Assembly: GCF_046530675.1 (NCBI RefSeq)
Contig: NZ_CP172558.1
Location: 310,001 to 374,000 of the forward strand
Length of the DNA stretch: 64,000 nucleotides
From: Chitinibacter sp046530675
GTDB taxonomy: Bacteria > Pseudomonadota > Gammaproteobacteria > Burkholderiales > Chitinibacteraceae
Direction: 5' to 3'
In this document: positions 63,666 through 64,000 of the stretch, in pieces
Layout of the letters: each line of letters starts with the position of its first letter
How positions within the stretch are numbered: the first letter of the stretch is position 1
Translations under genes and position numbers: made by a program
Notes under the pieces: model-generated
The model's database searches: none
What the model was told of the DNA's origin: nothing
Seen by the model: only the letters and a program-made list of their open reading frames with translations

Positions 63666-63694
63666 AAAAAACGCCCAAATTGCAGGGCGTTTTG
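63666..63694 (-). terminator. terminator of cysH
   Basis: AAAACGCCC/GGGCGTTTT stem with an 8-base loop; on the minus strand it ends in a run of T. Confidence 0.85.
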
Positions 63695-63717
63695 TTTTTA
63701 ACCAAAATTATTTGGCA

Positions 63718-64000
63718 TTAAATTTTCTTGACGTGCAATCCACATTCCTTGTTTTCGGGATTTTCCCACCACCAACGACCAGCACGGACATCTTCTCCCA
63801 TCGCAATTGGGCGTGTGCACGGCGCACAGCCAATCGAAGGAACATGTTGATCATGCAATTTGTTGTACGGAATGTTTTCTGCGCGAATATAGGCCCAAAT
63901 TTCTTTTTCAGTCCACTCGATCAAGGGATTGAATTTTTCCAGACCATTCGCCGCATCAAATTCCTGATAACCCAAATCAGTCCGGGTTGGCGATTGTTCA
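63718..64000 (-). CDS. cysH: adenylylsulfate/phosphoadenylylsulfate reductase CysH, C-terminal part
   Basis: The last 93 codons; the gene runs off the window. Visible are EQSPTRTDL, EKFNPLIEWTEKEIW, CAPCTRP and the C-terminal ECGLH with the catalytic cysteine. The CXXC in CAPC indicates the 4Fe-4S type that usually prefers adenylylsulfate. It works before CysI in sulfate assimilation. A terminator follows. Confidence 0.92.
   Translation of the reverse strand, partial: EQSPTRTDLGYQEFDAANGLEKFNPLIEWTEKEIWAYIRAENIPYNKLHDQHVPSIGCAPCTRPIAMGEDVRAGRWWWENPENKECGLHVKKI

Overview
The window looks like a chromosomal segment of a betaproteobacterium of the order Neisseriales, most likely a chitin-using member of the Chitinibacteraceae (Chitinibacter/Deefgea type). 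Supporting signs are an EF-P with a modifiable arginine next to EarP, a betaproteobacterial proteasome-like protease (BPH), CysI followed by a DUF934 gene, and a GlcNAc-type kinase, GntR regulator and sugar ABC operon. No rRNA or tRNA genes, CRISPR array, prophage or complete insertion sequence was found. Most of the window is ordinary, densely coded chromosome. The accessory interest lies in repeats and in two clusters.

Layout. 0-5 kb: efflux operon (AI-2E family protein, outer-membrane factor, HlyD adaptor, DUF2955 protein). 5-11.4 kb: MarC, PPi-type phosphofructokinase, BLUF photoreceptor, efp/earP, lytic transglycosylase, OmpA-like lipoprotein. 11.4-14.3 kb: clpB with a heat-shock promoter and a terminator split by a small transposon-like element. 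14.3-18.9 kb: DUF4124 protein, LRR-kinase, diguanylate cyclase, a decayed duplicate of the kinase and an AT-rich orphan gene. 19-24.3 kb: cysI/DUF934 and pepN. 24.7-30.5 kb: second diguanylate cyclase between direct repeats, then creBCD. 30.6-38.6 kb: arsenic island, with arsR-arsD-arsA-(ATP-grasp)-(phosphatase) on the minus strand and GAPDH-(DUF2971)-arsJ on the plus strand. 39.2-46.1 kb: ABC exporter, LolA-like protein, outer-membrane barrel and a LytS/LytTR two-component pair. 46.1-50.7 kb: Hsp33 and BPH, then a P2-type cation ATPase. 50.8-53.9 kb: secretin-like protein, ispF, a REP-associated transposase with its REPs, a small membrane protein and ispD. 54-56.4 kb: VIT-like protein, TPR protein, dnaQ. 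56.5-63.5 kb: sugar ABC transporter, GntR regulator and sugar kinase. The window ends inside cysH.

The clearest unusual signal is the number of small palindromic elements. (i) A family of exactly 49-bp repeats with GGGTAT...ATACCC ends and CTGCAG arms has about seven good copies, often touching stop or start codons. (ii) A ~144-bp MITE-like element occurs twice, each copy flanked by its own 8-bp target duplication; one copy sits at the arsD stop codon. (iii) A C-rich palindromic family includes one copy inserted in the clpB terminator with a 12-bp duplication and one copy inserted in frame in ispD, adding 40 codons. (iv) A RAYT transposase is bracketed by its REPs inside the ispD-ispF operon.

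The arsenic island is odd. It has ArsA and ArsD but no ArsB or Acr3 in the window. It carries an ATP-grasp enzyme and an HCX5R phosphatase overlapping by ATGA, and a low-GC DUF2971 gene is spliced between the organoarsenical genes GAPDH and arsJ so that its stop overlaps the arsJ start.
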